Positions 12,731 through 24,466 of a stretch of DNA of 64,000 bases are shown one piece after another. Position numbers and translations under genes: made by a program. Below the pieces are notes generated by a model that saw nothing but the letters and a program-made list of their open reading frames with translations, did not search any database and was not told where the DNA came from. The first letter of the stretch is position 1. Each line of letters opens with the position of its first letter. Source of the stretch: Phytophthora sp. 'mugwort' (Eukaryota > Oomycota > Peronosporomycetes > Peronosporales > Peronosporaceae); assembly GCA_033558025.1 (NCBI GenBank), contig JAUCEF010000010.1, positions 1,885,001 to 1,949,000 of the forward strand, written 5' to 3'.

Positions 12731-12855
12731 ATCGAGTCAAGCCAGGAATTCAGTACTGTGGTCCAGCCTAATTGTTCCGATTCTATGTAAATCATTCCAC
12801 AACGTGAGGCAGTCGCTGGTGACGCGACCAGCAGATCCATTGGATCGAACAGGAA
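12731..12855 (-). pseudogene. Dynein heavy chain fragment (AAA2-region signature)
   Basis: Over about 41 codons on the minus strand the translation contains FDPMDLLVASPATASRCGMI followed by YIESEQLGWTTVLNSWLDS. This matches the very conserved dynein heavy-chain block (ASPATVSRCGM, then LGW and SWL) in the second AAA module of the motor. Intact heavy chains are over 4,000 residues; nothing before or after this block continues the match. It is therefore a gene fragment, perhaps carried by a transposon or left by decay. A small Val-to-Ala change sits inside the most conserved box. Confidence 0.72.
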
Positions 12856-12869
12856 CGTAGCGGTTTTAA

Positions 12870-13930
12870 TCGGACACATACGGTAGATGGAGGTCGTACC
12901 CGCGACAGCACCGACAGCCTTACATGTCGTGGACGTAATCGCAAGTCTGGTCTGAGCTCCATTATAATTTGCAGATGGTTGCAGGAAACGCCCTAACCAA
13001 CTTGCGCTCATGCATGGCCTCGCGCCCCACGACCATCTTTCGGAACACAGCGCCTATTTCCTCATACGAACGCCTCACCGACGAACCCATGCCGGATTAA
13101 GCGACTCACCCCTTGACGCCGTTGCCACATATGCGCGAAAGCGTTCGAACCAGAGTCGCATCTCTTCTCCGTCTAGCGGTCTGAAGAATCCACAATTATG
13201 CTACAGGTGATACCGCTCGAGCGTCTGTTGCCTCTGGAGCGGAGCTCTGCCTGCGGTCATGCTGCTTCTGTGTCGCTGTCCCAGCCGCGCTGCAAAATTT
13301 AGCTAATGTGTAAGTCCTCGTCGCGCGTTATCTATTTTCGTTCCTAGCTTTTAGTTCTACCTTTGCAACTTCTATATTGAATCGAAGTGGTGAAGCGGGC
13401 AGTTGTACGGCCGGTACCACACCACGAAACTTATTCGTCGAGCCGTGACCGATCAGATTGCTATTGTAAATAGATAGCTTTATCGGCTCGGATGCCGTCA
13501 CATTCCTTGCTAATCAGAGTAAGTTTGAATACTACTTTTCAAGTCGCGAGTGTAAGCCAGTAAGGCCATTCATGGTGAGCAACCGCCATATCGCAGCCGT
13601 TGCAGTCGTCTGCGTGTGTGGGGGTGCTGTTGCGGCAGTCATTGAGGACGGGCTCTACTTTGGCACCCTCAAAGTCCACACATCCACCTTCCCTTTGCAA
13701 ACCTTCGAGAAAGCACTGCTGGCTCCCAGGGCGCGCTGACTTGAGACTCACCTTCGGTGTACAAAGATCTTTTTTTGCGTATCTACAAAGTCGAAGCGTC
13801 AGCATGGGCGTTAAAGCCTCGACCTAACACCAAGAACCCCATCATTCGACGGCTAGCTCTTTCCATGATCTACTTGGCGCAAGGCACCAGTATGAATGCT
13901 GCCGCCGCAATTGTGGCGAAAGTGCAAGCA
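12870..13930. other. No gene recognised
   Basis: Nothing supportable is seen on either strand. The right part may hold the lost N-terminal half of the Harbinger transposase that follows, but I could not recognise its motifs. Confidence 0.4.
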
Positions 13931-13979
13931 TCGTGATGCCTAATGTTGAGGAAGCCGCTGCCGTTGAGGAAGCCGTTTT

Positions 13980-14630
13980 TGCGCTAGCCGGCTTTCCTTG
14001 CATCGTTGGCGTCCAACTCTCATTCGCACCCGCCGAGCCGACTTCGAGGGCTGCTAATGCAGACAGGGAATCTCTGAAGTGAATGTGCAGGCGATAGTAG
14101 GTCATCGCGGCGTGTTTAGGTCCCTCTCAATTCGGGCGGGTTCCACTAACGATGAGTCCCTTTGGAACGGATCGGGTGTGACAAAGAGGTTTGTTATGCT
14201 TTATTTTGTTTTTGGTAGTGCTAACATACTAACAGTACGCTTTGGCATCTCTTCTTACGTGCCTCAGGGCAAGCATTTGTTAGGCAATGCCGGCTACAAA
14301 TTGTGGCACCATCTGCTCGCGCCGTTCATCGAAGCCGCCGCTGCTACAAGTCGTCGAATGCGTCGCTACAACTACATGCACTCGAGAACTCGAATCGTGG
14401 TGGAGTGCTCCTTCGGGGGGACCAAGAATCGGCTTCGAGCGCTCTTAGGGAAAATTGAATAAAAGACAAGGATCATGACAGTATCGTGCGCTATACTCCA
14501 CAATTTCCTTACCATTCTGGATGGCAAATGCAGTATACGCGGGGGGGATCCAATGCTTCTCTACGCTGTCGACAAAACCGCTGAGATGAGGCCAATTCTG
14601 AAACAGCAACATCCCATATCATAGGCGAAG
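13980..14630 (+). pseudogene. PIF/Harbinger-type DDE transposase (DDE_Tnp_4), C-terminal half
   Basis: The plus strand gives GFPCIVGV, then in another frame VNVQAIVGHRGVF and AGSTNDESLW, then GKHLLGNAGYKLWHHLLAPF and RYNYMHSRTRIVVECSFGG with KNRLRALLGKIE. These match the catalytic domain of PIF/Harbinger transposases. The second acidic residue, normally Asp in GDAGY, is Asn here; the Glu in VVEC is kept. Stops and frameshifts precede 14079 and the N-terminal half is missing. The frame closes at 14462, with degraded tail sequence to about 14630. Confidence 0.85.
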
Positions 14631-14679
14631 TCAAACGGGACGACATCACAGCTTTGCTTATGAAGTACATGTATATGAT

Positions 14680-15051
14680 CTACTTCTCCAAGTTCTGTGC
14701 TAGTAGTTTAAGCAACTCGATTTGCTGCCGCTGAACTCGTATCGTCTCTGAGTGTTGGCTGTTTACCGTCTCAATGAGCGACTCGATCTTGCCATTACTC
14801 TCAAAGCCCGAGGTGTAGCTATGGCTTTGATGCCTGTCTGAATAGCAATTCCTAATTGTACGACCGGCGGTCGCTTCTCTTCTTAGTAGTTGCTGACGCA
14901 TTGACTTCCTGGCCGCTGTCTTCGGCTGAAGTGTCGATGCTGGAGTCGAAGATGATGTCGCCACTGATCCCGCGTGTTTGCTAAAGTCATCGTTCAGAAT
15001 GTAGCAGTAGGCTTCATGTTGTTCGAGTGGATTGTTTCCCATTTTGTGCAT
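14680..15051 (-). pseudogene. Harbinger accessory (Myb/SANT-type partner) protein, C-terminal part
   Basis: This 123-codon ATG-started frame is convergent with the transposase. It is polar and Ser/Thr-rich, then ends in a helical stretch, SETIRVQRQQIELLKLLAQN, as in the C-terminal coiled tails of Harbinger-linked Myb/SANT-like proteins. Those partners bring the transposase to the element ends. No Myb/SANT helices are visible, so this is probably a truncated copy or the last exon. The identification leans on position next to the transposase. Confidence 0.45.
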
Positions 15052-15059
15052 ATCCCGCT

Positions 15060-16720
15060 TTCACTTGTGTACGAGCACTTCATTTTCCTATATTTAGTAG
15101 TCAAATACAAAAGGAAATCGCGCAAGCGTGGTGAGCTACAAGTAATCACTAAGACAGGCTACAGCATGCGGTTACCTGCTCGCTTGATATCACGGTATTC
15201 AACCTCTCAGACAAAACGGACGCAGTGCTACCAGGCTAGAGCTCTTTTAACTTTCGTGTCCGCCGTTTCAATCTTTTTCTTCACGTCGCCGTCTTTCTCG
15301 AAACGGATCGCTAGCAGCGTAGATACCATGTCATTTTGCCCATTTTAATCGCGGTAGTTGGTCTCTACCCACCGGCTTCCCCTTTCCCGTTACGCGCTTT
15401 GCAGCGCGAGATGGACGCGCTGGTGCAAAAGTCTCTGCCAAGCTGGGGCGTGCACAATTTGGCGGCGCTGCACTTGAGCCATCTTTGGTGGCGTGACGCT
15501 GAAGCTGATGAGCAGCACGACACTGGAGCCGACGGGCTGCGCGATGCTGTAGCCGAGGGCCGACGCGACGCTGGTGCTGATCACACTGGAGCCGACGAGC
15601 GATACTGCGCGAATCGAAGCGCAGCGTTCGTGGAGTTTCGCGCTGAAGCTCTTCTCGGCATGCTTTTTTTTAATATTCTTATAGCGAACTGACAACCGCT
15701 GTCAGATCGGCTGGTACTTTCGCCAAATCAACGCGGTTAGGCGCGGATCATTGCCGGCCCCGTCGCAAGAGGCGCCTCGTACACTGCCACCACATCTGGT
15801 ACATCCTACCAAAGCGTGTAGCGAGGTTTCCAGCAAATATCCATCGGGCCCATTCGCCGGGAAAGGTACTGCAACTACGCAGGAACATTGTCGATGTAGT
15901 GAGCATCCCCGCGATCAGCGTAGCGATGAATTGTTATCGCCCGCGCCGGGCGCGAGCAAACGCCATCGTGGAAGAGGATCGCCTCCAAATGTGACGCACG
16001 TTCCAAGCAGTATTCACGAGATGCGTTGGACCATCGCTCTAGAACGGAGGGGCGCGTCCGCAAGGAGGACGTCGCGATCGTGCAGCATCTCGACCGAATG
16101 GCTCGCAGCTTGACGTAGCTGGAGCAGGACAATCTGGAGCTTCGATATCGTGTGCGCCAACAGGAGGCGCCGCGTTACGCGCGCCGCAGGAGGATCGCTG
16201 CAATTATCCGCATCGATGAGGTATTCACAGATCGATAACGACAGAGGGTCTACCGATGCAGACGGTAGGGTAAAGGCGTAGTGTGGTAAGAAGTTGTAGC
16301 GTGTAGGCAGCTCCAATATTGTAAACGGTCCCATAACCGTTATTAGACGGCCCAATCAACCTGTGAGCAAGCTTGTTGGCGCCGAATTCGAAACAGAAGT
16401 AGGCGTGATACTGAAAAAACTGTCGCCAACGAAAACTTGTTGAATCTAATGCGTTCACGACGATGTTCGTATTCTTTATGGCGGTCAACAGCAGCGACGA
16501 TCGCGGATATAACGTGTCACTGGCTGTCGCCGCTGCATGAAGGGAAGGGCTGCCTAAGCATTCCGTGTCTGCGGAGCAACTTTGCGGGTTTGGAGGGGCT
16601 TGCGACGACTCGCCAGGCGCCACTTAGCGCTCATCCGCTGGGCGTGCCTCAGGTTGACCAGCGACCTCGATGTTCATGCAGCCACACGCCCGGTGCGGCG
16701 TCGGTCTGCGCTCCTTGGAT
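15060..16720. other. No gene securely recognised
   Basis: An ATG-started plus-strand frame at 15336-15692 is Ala/Asp-rich with short internal repeats (DTGADG, DAGADHTGAD). A possible leucine-zipper-like stretch, LEQDNLELRYRVRQQ, follows an in-frame stop near 16110. Neither is enough for a gene call. Confidence 0.4.
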
Positions 16721-16723
16721 CGC

Positions 16724-17880
16724 TCATGTTTGAACTCCTTTCCTGGAAATCCCCGAGGAGGGTTGGTGCCAGTTACATTTAAGAGTTCGCTTGACTCTGA
16801 TCTGTCGCCGTGGAATCGCCGCCCGCACCCTTATCAGCGGAAACGGGTCCTTCGCGCCGTGGGTATTAATATCATGAGGCGCACCTCGGCCGGTATAAAT
16901 TGCTTTCCGGCCGAAGCGCACAGGAACGCAAGGATGTCGCCGAAGTTGACAAAGAACGGCGTAAGCCGGTCGACGCGTGAACAGCATTGTTGATGTCAAA
17001 CTCCCCTTGGCAAAAATGAAGTCCACGACCTGAATGACATCACGAAGCTTCTCAGACACGTCTTCGAGAACTCGGTTGGTGCGTCGATTTGTCCATCTGT
17101 CTCCGGACATGACACGGTTGATATGTTCAGACGCGTCCCGACAAGTTTGGAGTGATCTGTTCAGAATGCGGCGGTAAATTGTGGATCTCGATCAGACCCA
17201 TGGAGGTCGGAAGCCCGTGGTGCTGGTAAACAATATCAAGGAAGAGCGCCGCCGACTGAGCTGCGGTGATTGCCGCGCTACAGGACCAAGGTGCAAAATC
17301 CTGCTGAAGTGGTCGACGAAACGAGAACATCACTGCAACGTCAAGCATCACCGGGGCAAACCAAAGCAAAATTCCCTGGTCACTGCGTCCAGCTGCGACT
17401 TAACGAGATCAAACCGGAGCTGCTGCGACGGTGAGGCTTCGCGCGCTCCACAGGAGTGTATCATTTTCGCACCCATGTGTACATGTGCGGCCCGTAGAAG
17501 TCGCGAGAGAATCGCATAAATGTCTTCTGGCCACCGAGGGGGCTGCCGCGCGTTATGTCGCGGAATTTGTGATCAGTGGCGCGCAGGTCATCGTCCAACG
17601 GAACGGTGACATGGGGAGGATCCGAGCGGTCATCGCTGTAGTGAGCATGTTATCATGCAGTGCGTACCGACCAATGCGAGCAGAGTTGCGCGGGGACAGC
17701 CGGCGCCGCGCTCTGTTGGTTCCAACCCGAAACGAAGACGCTTGAGTTCGACATGTGTTCTATCGGGTGTGTTTGGATTCTCAACACGCGATAATCCGAG
17801 AAAGTATGATCGCCGTGCATTTCGATTGTTGTATCGTGGTGCAAAAAAACGGCAAAGTTGTTAGCATTATTTTGGGCTAA
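16724..17880 (-). mobile_element. Ty3/gypsy integrase relic C
   Basis: On the minus strand, from high to low coordinates, this shows SRDFYGPHMYTWVRK (region of the zinc-binding domain, near 17490), then ALFLDIVYQHHGLPTSMGL near 17220, and TNRVLEDVSEKLRDVIQVVD near 17050. These follow the standard gypsy integrase core order. Stops and frame changes break it in at least three places. No reverse transcriptase or LTR was found beside it, so it is an isolated fragment of a different copy from element D. Confidence 0.75.
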
Positions 17881-18106
17881 ATTGCGATCTATTGTACGGG
17901 TGAATTCAAACAGGGCATAAATGATCTGAAGACCCTAACAAGTTCAAAACGATTCGATTTGCTTCGAGCTTGTTCTCAACCAGCCCTAGATTCGGTTGGA
18001 AGTCAACGGGAACGACAACCGCCACAAGGGCATGCGTAGCAATATGCAACTTTAGCATTCGATAACCAATAGTTGTGTCAGACTTGACGGAAGGATTTTA
18101 AAATCC

Positions 18107-18362
18107 TGACAAGATGATAGTAACAACTGTCTGCTCGACTTCAAGGAAGTGTCGCAGGACAGCGGTCTTTAACCCTCGCGACAGCGTTGCATCTTCAAGG
18201 GCGCCTCCAGTACCCATATGGTGACCCTAGGTTACTCTAGGCGAGACTGATGTCGAGAGTGCGCTCTTAATGCATAGCTCCTAAACAAACAAATTCACTT
18301 CTCATTTTACCCGACAGAAGTCAGCCAGCGTGAACGCCCCTCTGCGAGCCACGGGCGTGTCA
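18107..18362 (+). repeat. 5' LTR of gypsy D
   Basis: This 256-bp copy begins TGACAAGATGATAGTAAC and ends GGGCGTGTCA, so it has the TG...CA ends of LTRs. It matches 24467-24729 along its length with about a dozen mismatches by eye and a short indel near 18233. A primer-binding site just inside was not recognised. Confidence 0.9.
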
Positions 18363-18380
18363 CTTTTATAAATTTTCAAA

Positions 18381-19405
18381 TTGTGGCGTTGGCCTTTCTC
18401 TACGAAGAGGCAACATGGAAGACGGCTCGGAGTTAGCGAGCACGTCGAAGGACGGGGTCTGATCACGTTCGTAATCACGATCAAGGCGGCGAAGACCGCC
18501 CAAGGAACTACGCCTGCGACTCCAGATAGTTCGTCCGCATCAACCTACCCCGCTTCCGAGGCGGCACAGCTAAAGATTGGCTGCAGTGGCTGCCGCAGTT
18601 TGAACGCCGTGCGAATCTGCAGAAATGGGATTCGAGAAACAAAAACCTATATATCAGCATAGTCCTCGTGCACGATGCCTATAAAGACGCCTTCTCCAGC
18701 GTCACGGATGATGTGATGATGATGATCAGTTCGATGTTGCTATGAAGATGCTGGGTTTGTCATTTGTGTCAAGTAACTAATGCGAGCGATTAGAAGAAGC
18801 CCTCTAATGATGGTGAAGAAACCCACAGAGTCCGTCGCATCACTACAGCTCCGAATGGTGAAGATGATTCGGATGCTAAACAACCTACCAGAGAGCGCCA
18901 TTGGCATAGACGAGTCATATCAAATACGGTACTTCAAGCGCGTCATGCCAAACGAAAAAAGCGCGTCTACGAGATGAGTGGACTTGACCTCGACACCATG
19001 ACGCAAACCGTTCAGTACTTTATACGGCTAGAGTCCTCCAAATTCTTTCAGAACAACGAGAAACGTCCTAACCTCGTTAACACTGTCTCCAACAAGGCTC
19101 AAGGCCAAACAACAACGATAAGAGGGGATCAGGTGGATGAGGTAGACGGAATGAATGCAACAATAACGGTACTAACCGTGGTAAATAGCGCCAGAGAGAG
19201 AACAAGACTGATCATGCCAACAAATGGTGCGACCTCCATCGTACGTCATCTCACAGCGACTCCGAGTGCTTCACGCAGCAGAAGAAGTCATCGACAAATG
19301 GATCCAATGGGCGACAAGCTCATGGTCAAGCGACAAGTGAGGAGGCTACAAGAGTCGAAGAAGTCGACTCTGATTACCCTTACAGTGATGAAGAGTGCAA
19401 TGTGG
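18381..19405 (+). pseudogene. gypsy D gag-like region, broken
   Basis: The sequence between the 5' LTR and the protease is where gag belongs. Open stretches at 18381-18662, 18780-18977 and 18974-19408 change frame and are rich in Lys, Arg, Thr and Asn. The last contains LDTMTQTVQYFIRLE, plausible for capsid-type sequence. No intact CCHC knuckle could be pinned down. The call depends on position. Confidence 0.55.
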
Positions 19406-19439
19406 TGACCCATATGCTGTCGGCATAGCCGAAAAAGTC

Positions 19440-20940
19440 GTCACCAATGCGTCTACGAATTCGCGTCTCTAAGGCTACTGGCGAATATCTTGCGCTGATT
19501 GATTCCGGCTGCTCCACTAGCTTCATTAACGGCACACTGCTGGGGTGAACGAGAGCCTCGACCAGAAGTCAATCGTGTCGACGTTAAAGTTTGATCAGGC
19601 AACGGTAGCGTCTAGATCTTAGGCTCGACAGAGTTAAAATTCCGTTTTCTAGCATTAAGCGATACCTCGCTGATCACGCACTGTTTCGAGGTGATACCCA
19701 ATCACAAGGATGGGATGGTTATCCGTCGTGATCTACTCTTACCCTGGAAATGATTGTCAACTTTCGCGAAGCGACGATTGAGTGGGCAGGTAGTAACTGT
19801 ACGCTAAACCTCGGTGCCAAGCGATCCCCTCTCGAATTCGTTGACCGCAGTTTCAACGACAAGGAGATCAATGGTCTGTCAGTTGACCCAGCCGACCGTT
19901 GGGTGATGCCAAAGTACACCCACAAGAGAGGAAGCAGTACGTCGAACTGCTCACGGAATATCAGGATTTATACAACGGCTACCTTGGCAAGATGAAGCTC
20001 CAGACTATGTGCTCCCCATTGCGAACGATTACAAGCCGGTGCATGCCAAACCGTATCCAATAGCGCGCAGTAAGAGCAAACGGCTCGCGCCGAGATTCGT
20101 CGTCTTATCGACCTCGATGTGTTAGAGAAGATCTACTATTCTGAGATAGCATCTCCAGTATTCTTTCTGGCCAAGTCAGACATGAATCTCTGCCTGGTGA
20201 TCGAATTCCGCGGTCTCAACAAGTTTCTAAAGCCAGTCCATATTATGTCCCTTCCATCCGTCACGTGGTGAAACGACTCGGACGATCCCTGTTCGTTTCG
20301 AGTTTGGCCGCTAACATGGGGTACTACGCGCGGCAGCTGGCGCCAGAAAGCCGACCGCTCACGGCGTTATGCCTGTCATTCGGTAAATATTAGTACAAGC
20401 GGTTGATGATGGGCATATTCACGGTACCAGACGAATACCAGGCCAGCATGGTGAAGATTGGACTTTGTCATCATTTACCTTGACGATATTCTTGAATTTC
20501 TCGCACTATTGATGACCATCGCGAGCATGTGCTGATCGTGTTCGAGAGACTACGCATGTCTAACATAACCTTGAACGCTCGCAAGTGTCATGTCTTACAC
20601 GACAACGTCGAGTATTTGGGGTTCGTTCGTTTTGAGTGCCGAAGGCATCAAGCCCCAGGAGAAGAATATCAGTGCGATCCAAATGCTTGAAGTGCACAAG
20701 AACAAGCGGCAGCTGCGAAAATTACTAGGAATGATCAATTACTACCGGGAAATGGTGCGCAATAAGTCTGCGTTGTTGAAGCCACTCACTCGTTTGACGT
20801 CGAACAAGGTTTCTTACGTCTGGATTTCTGAAGAGAACAACGCGTTTGAAGGAATCAAGGCAACTTTAACTCAAGCCGTATGGTTGTCCTTCCCGGGACT
20901 ACAATCAACTGTTCGGCATCTTTGCAGATGCAAGTTGTAA
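19440..20940 (+). pseudogene. gypsy D protease and reverse transcriptase, broken
   Basis: The protease box LALIDSGCSTSFINGTLL is at about 19492-19545, followed by a stop. Reverse transcriptase pieces follow from 20030: SLAANMGYYARQLAP with PLTALCLSFGKY, and an intact FVIIYLDDIL catalytic box near 20463-20492. The thumb and connection (RQLRKLLGMINYYREMVRNK) run at 20700-20770. Several frameshifts and stops lie between blocks. Although the YLDD box is kept, no single frame covers the domain. Confidence 0.85.
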
Positions 20941-21340
20941 GCAACTCGGCGGCATCATCCAGCAGAATGGTAAGATTATAGCCTGTTATTCTCGAAGCTT
21001 GACGGCAGCGCAGCAGAATTACACGACAATGGAATTGGAACTACTCTCGGTGGTCGAAATTCTAAAGGAATACCGAACGATGCTGCTCGGGTTTCCAGTG
21101 GTGGTGCACATAGACCACAAGAATCTGATATACCCGAATGAAAACTCGTTGCGAGTGAAGCGCTGGAAACGTCTGCTTTTGGAGTACCGGCGGTATGCCG
21201 AAAGCAGAAGTTTCCTAACGTGCGAGTACATTCAAGGCAAGAACAACATCGGTGCCGACGTATTTTCCCGGATGCTGTATGATGGAGCCAATTTCGCCGA
21301 AAATGAGTCGACGTGGATATCAAAAAAAAAGCCCTGCTAA
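20900..21340 (+). pseudogene. gypsy D RNase H
   Basis: Blocks include FADASCKQLGGIIQQNGK near 20918, YSRSLTAAQQNYTTMELELL, VVHIDHKNLIYPNENSLRVK near 21105, and KNNIGADVFSRM near 21240. These give the RNase H Asp in FADAS, Glu in MELELL and Asp residues in HIDHKN and GADVFSR. It is the longest uninterrupted pol stretch of this element (20999-21340 is one frame). It belongs to the gypsy D pol and would remove the RNA strand during cDNA synthesis. Confidence 0.85.
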
Positions 21341-21439
21341 TCGTTCCGATCGGATGTGTAGTTGATGGACAGTATATTAAAGAACATCAAGCTGGGGACG
21401 ATAGCACCCAGCGTATAATCGAGGCTTGCGTTTACGGAA

Positions 21440-22440
21440 CCAATGAACCAGATTATCAGTCAACAACGTCATGGGTGCGCGCCTGTTGACATACCAGAAG
21501 CGTGTGGTTATTCCCGTGGAACTTCGTACGGACATGGTGGACTGGTACCACATGAACATGTGCCATCCAGGCGCGAAGCGCCAATACCACACCGTGAAGC
21601 CAACGTTTTACTGGTCGGGCATGGAACAAACTATCGTCATATTTGTGCGAGCCTGCAATACTTGCAAGCGCTCTAAACTACATCGAGGTGCCCAAACTCA
21701 TGGTAAGTTACCGCCGCGTGACATGGCCACAGTGGACCCATTCAACGTGATCCATGTGGACACTATCGGACCGTATGGGCCCGAGAAGTCCTATGCACTT
21801 ACCGTGATCGATGAGGCGACGGGATGGTTGGAGGTCTCTATGCAGCCCAACCAGCAGGTCCAGACTATGGCCGAAAGCTTCGACGCGACTTGGCTGTGAC
21901 GCTACCCGCGTCCCCTCAAGGAAATATTTGATCGAGGCACCGAAATTAGCACCGCGGAGTTCCGGGAGATGTTGGTAAGCTACGGGATCAAGCCCAAACC
22001 AATCTCGCGCAAGAACCTCCAAGCCAATGCTATCTGCGAGCAAGTCCACCTTGAGCTGATGAATAGCATACGTTGCTACCCGGAAGGTGACTGGCGGCAA
22101 GTGATTCAGTATGCCGCCTTCGGAGTACGTGCGGGTTATCACAGCATCCTTGGAATGACTCCAGCACACCTAATATTCAGTCAAGACTTGGTAACGCAAC
22201 ACTCCACGAGGCCAACTGGAGTTATATGACTAAGCGCTGGTTTTAAGCCATCCTCCGCGATAACCCACGCGAGAACGACAAAAGACTCCATCACTTCTAC
22301 TCGTCGGTGACCATGTCATGATTCGTATCGCTAAGAAGGACCGCGGAAACAAACACCGTCGGGTTGCGACTGGACCTATGCAATCACTAGTCCTCAAAGC
22401 TAGATACTGAACTTGTTGTCTGCGGAAGGTCTGCTACTCG
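21440..22440 (+). pseudogene. gypsy D integrase with C-terminal tail, broken
   Basis: The zinc-binding HHCC finger is visible: WYHMNMCHPGAKRQYH ... ACNTCKRSKL (21540-21675). The first catalytic Asp is in VIHVDTIGPYG near 21750, the second in FDRGTE near 21932, and the Glu in NAICEQVHLEL near 22032. A TGA at 21897-21899 interrupts the core where related copies read WLCRYP. A tail piece GDHVMIRIAKKDRGNKHRRV follows near 22310 in another frame. All catalytic residues survive, but the frame does not. Confidence 0.87.
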
Positions 22441-22629
22441 GAAGCTAATCGACTTCACTTACTGCAGCGCAGCAGAGCACATTTTGAATTACATCGTGAG
22501 TGAGATATTATCAGAGACCCATAAAAAACGGACTGGAACTAACCATACTGTAAGCGTTAGCAACTACTAGAAAGATGAGCTTCCGAATTTGGTGCCGGCC
22601 AAACTAGTACTTGCACTCACCTAGTACGC

Positions 22630-24100
22630 TGTGCTCAGCTGAGCCAACACGGCGTCGTCTTCACTGCTGCTAGTAAATTCATAGGCACGCTTTCGTCGTC
22701 ATGAACGGGAGGAACCTCCGTCGCTAGGCGTAACTCTCGCCTCGCCCGTGCTCTACGATTACTCTCTCGGCGTCGCTCCAGTCGTACCATACCAATGTGG
22801 TTAACTCGCCGCAGGTAATCGCTACAGTGCTCGCCGTCATCTGCTCGAAACGGGTGTGCACGCACTTGCAGATTCGTCCGAGCCACGCAAGCCCGAAAGT
22901 ACATCTCGTACTTCTTTTCTTCCCAGCGATATTTTTCGCTCTTTAAGGCCCACAGAGTGCAAAGTCTACCGAAATAATTTTCGACAATTATTCGGTTAGA
23001 CGAGATACAGCGGTTTGTTTGCTCTTCTTGCAGTGTCAGCGGGACTGTAGAGCGGCAGCGCTTTGGGTACAGGACTCAATGCGTGTCTGCCAATCCTTGG
23101 TAGCCGTTCTCGGCGAGGATAATCTACGACGACGGATACTCGTCGTGAGGGGCCATCGTCAGCAATGCTCTCTTCTGGAGGCGATTTGGTGGCGTCGGCT
23201 TCATGAAAAGCCTTGTTGTTTCGGAAGATCGTAATGCCAACGACCGAACCACGGTAGTGGAGCGAGCAGTTGAGGCAGAACCCAGTAGGTACGACGGAGA
23301 GCTCCGTCTTGAAGCCATGGAGTTTGTGCTTTGCACTATAGAACTCTACGCCTTCTTTTTTGCGAACCGCTGGGCGTGTTTGACTGTTGAAAGGACACGT
23401 TTACTGCATAGCGCGCTGCCGGATAATGATCAAATGTATGACCAGCCAAGACGACCTTCTTCATTGTGTAGGTGAGCGAAGCTTGCTTCATATACAAGTA
23501 GTACAACCGCGGCGAGAGTAGATCGAGAAAATGGACGACCATCTTCTCGAACGCTGTGGGCTTGATCCCAAACGAGTTGGCGAGCACCGCCCAGTCACCT
23601 TCTTCAAAAAAGGCGCTGAGCGTCATGAAGAACATGTACACAGGCGTCTGCTTGCTCCTCTTGCCCCGGGCAACGTTCCACGTGGTGGACATGTAGTCAC
23701 TCACGTAGCCGTAGACGCTCACAATCTCCGACGGCGTGAAGTTTGTCACCTTCAGCACGCCGTCGGAGCCTATGCTGTCGCGGTAAGTGTCCAGTAGTGG
23801 GTGCGGGGAGTCCTTGTCTCCTACTACGTAGGTCAATGGGTCTCGGAGGTAGCGGGCGCGGCCTCGGACTCGCTCAGCTAGCCGCTCTTGAAGCTGCAGA
23901 TAGGCCTGTCTTGCGGCTCGGCCATCGAAAGAACGCGGGGAGGCTGTGGACGCCGCACCAGAGGTCCTAGACCCACGTCTGTGGGCAGCACGACGACTAG
24001 GTGCCTGGCGTGTCGAGGGTCGATCCTCGCCCGCTGCAGCGGGCGAGGATAGAGAGCTTCAGGGCGAGGATTGGGCGGCAGAACTGGCGCGGGCCATGCT
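22630..24100 (-). pseudogene. DDE_Tnp_4-type transposase nested in gypsy D
   Basis: A nearly full-length transposase can be followed on the minus strand. The N-terminal part (from about 24098) has an in-frame stop at 24059-24061, then QAYLQLQERLAERVRGRARY, VTNFTPSEIVSVYGYV and WNVARGKRSKQTPVYMFFMT. The frame shifts near 23336, then AKHKLHGFKTELSVVPTGF and NGYQGLAD with another stop, and finally ISSNRIIVENYFGRLCTLW, which carries the catalytic Glu. The remaining tail ends near 22630. It runs opposite to the surrounding retroelement and is inactive. Terminal inverted repeats were not identified. Confidence 0.85.
24023..24050. repeat. 28-bp perfect palindrome
   Basis: The sequence ATCCTCGCCCGCTG is followed directly by its exact reverse complement. 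It falls inside the N-terminal coding part of the nested transposase and reads through in frame. Confidence 0.9.
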
Positions 24101-24466
24101 GCTTAGTGTGCTGGTGGCGTTTTCGGTAATGAGTTCAGGCTGCATCCTATGCAGCGGGGTGTTCTTGTGCCATATAGAAGCGCAGGAGCCACCCCGGCTA
24201 CTATGCAGCAGGAGGGAACTGATTGCTAAGACTGCAACTCGCAAGTCTCCGTGGTGGTGACGACTAGATGGAAGGTATGGCATGTCACGTGGGCGGTCTT
24301 GCTGCATGGCCGATACCAGATATGTCAGGTTTCATCAAACGAAGAGGCCTACTGAGGTGCACAAGAATGGAACAGTGACGCTTGACTACGCAGTCACTAA
24401 ACAACGAATTAACATCCGCCGCTTATTTCCATTCTAATGCAGTCGAGCATCCAGGAACATCCAGCA

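Noticed and set aside
15336..15692. Ala/Asp-rich plus-strand frame as a gene
   Set aside because: Short internal repeats and skewed composition, with no family resemblance and a doubtful context.
16030..16215. bZIP-like leucine zipper on the plus strand
   Set aside because: LEQDNLELRYRVRQQ is suggestive, but the basic region is not convincing and a stop interrupts.
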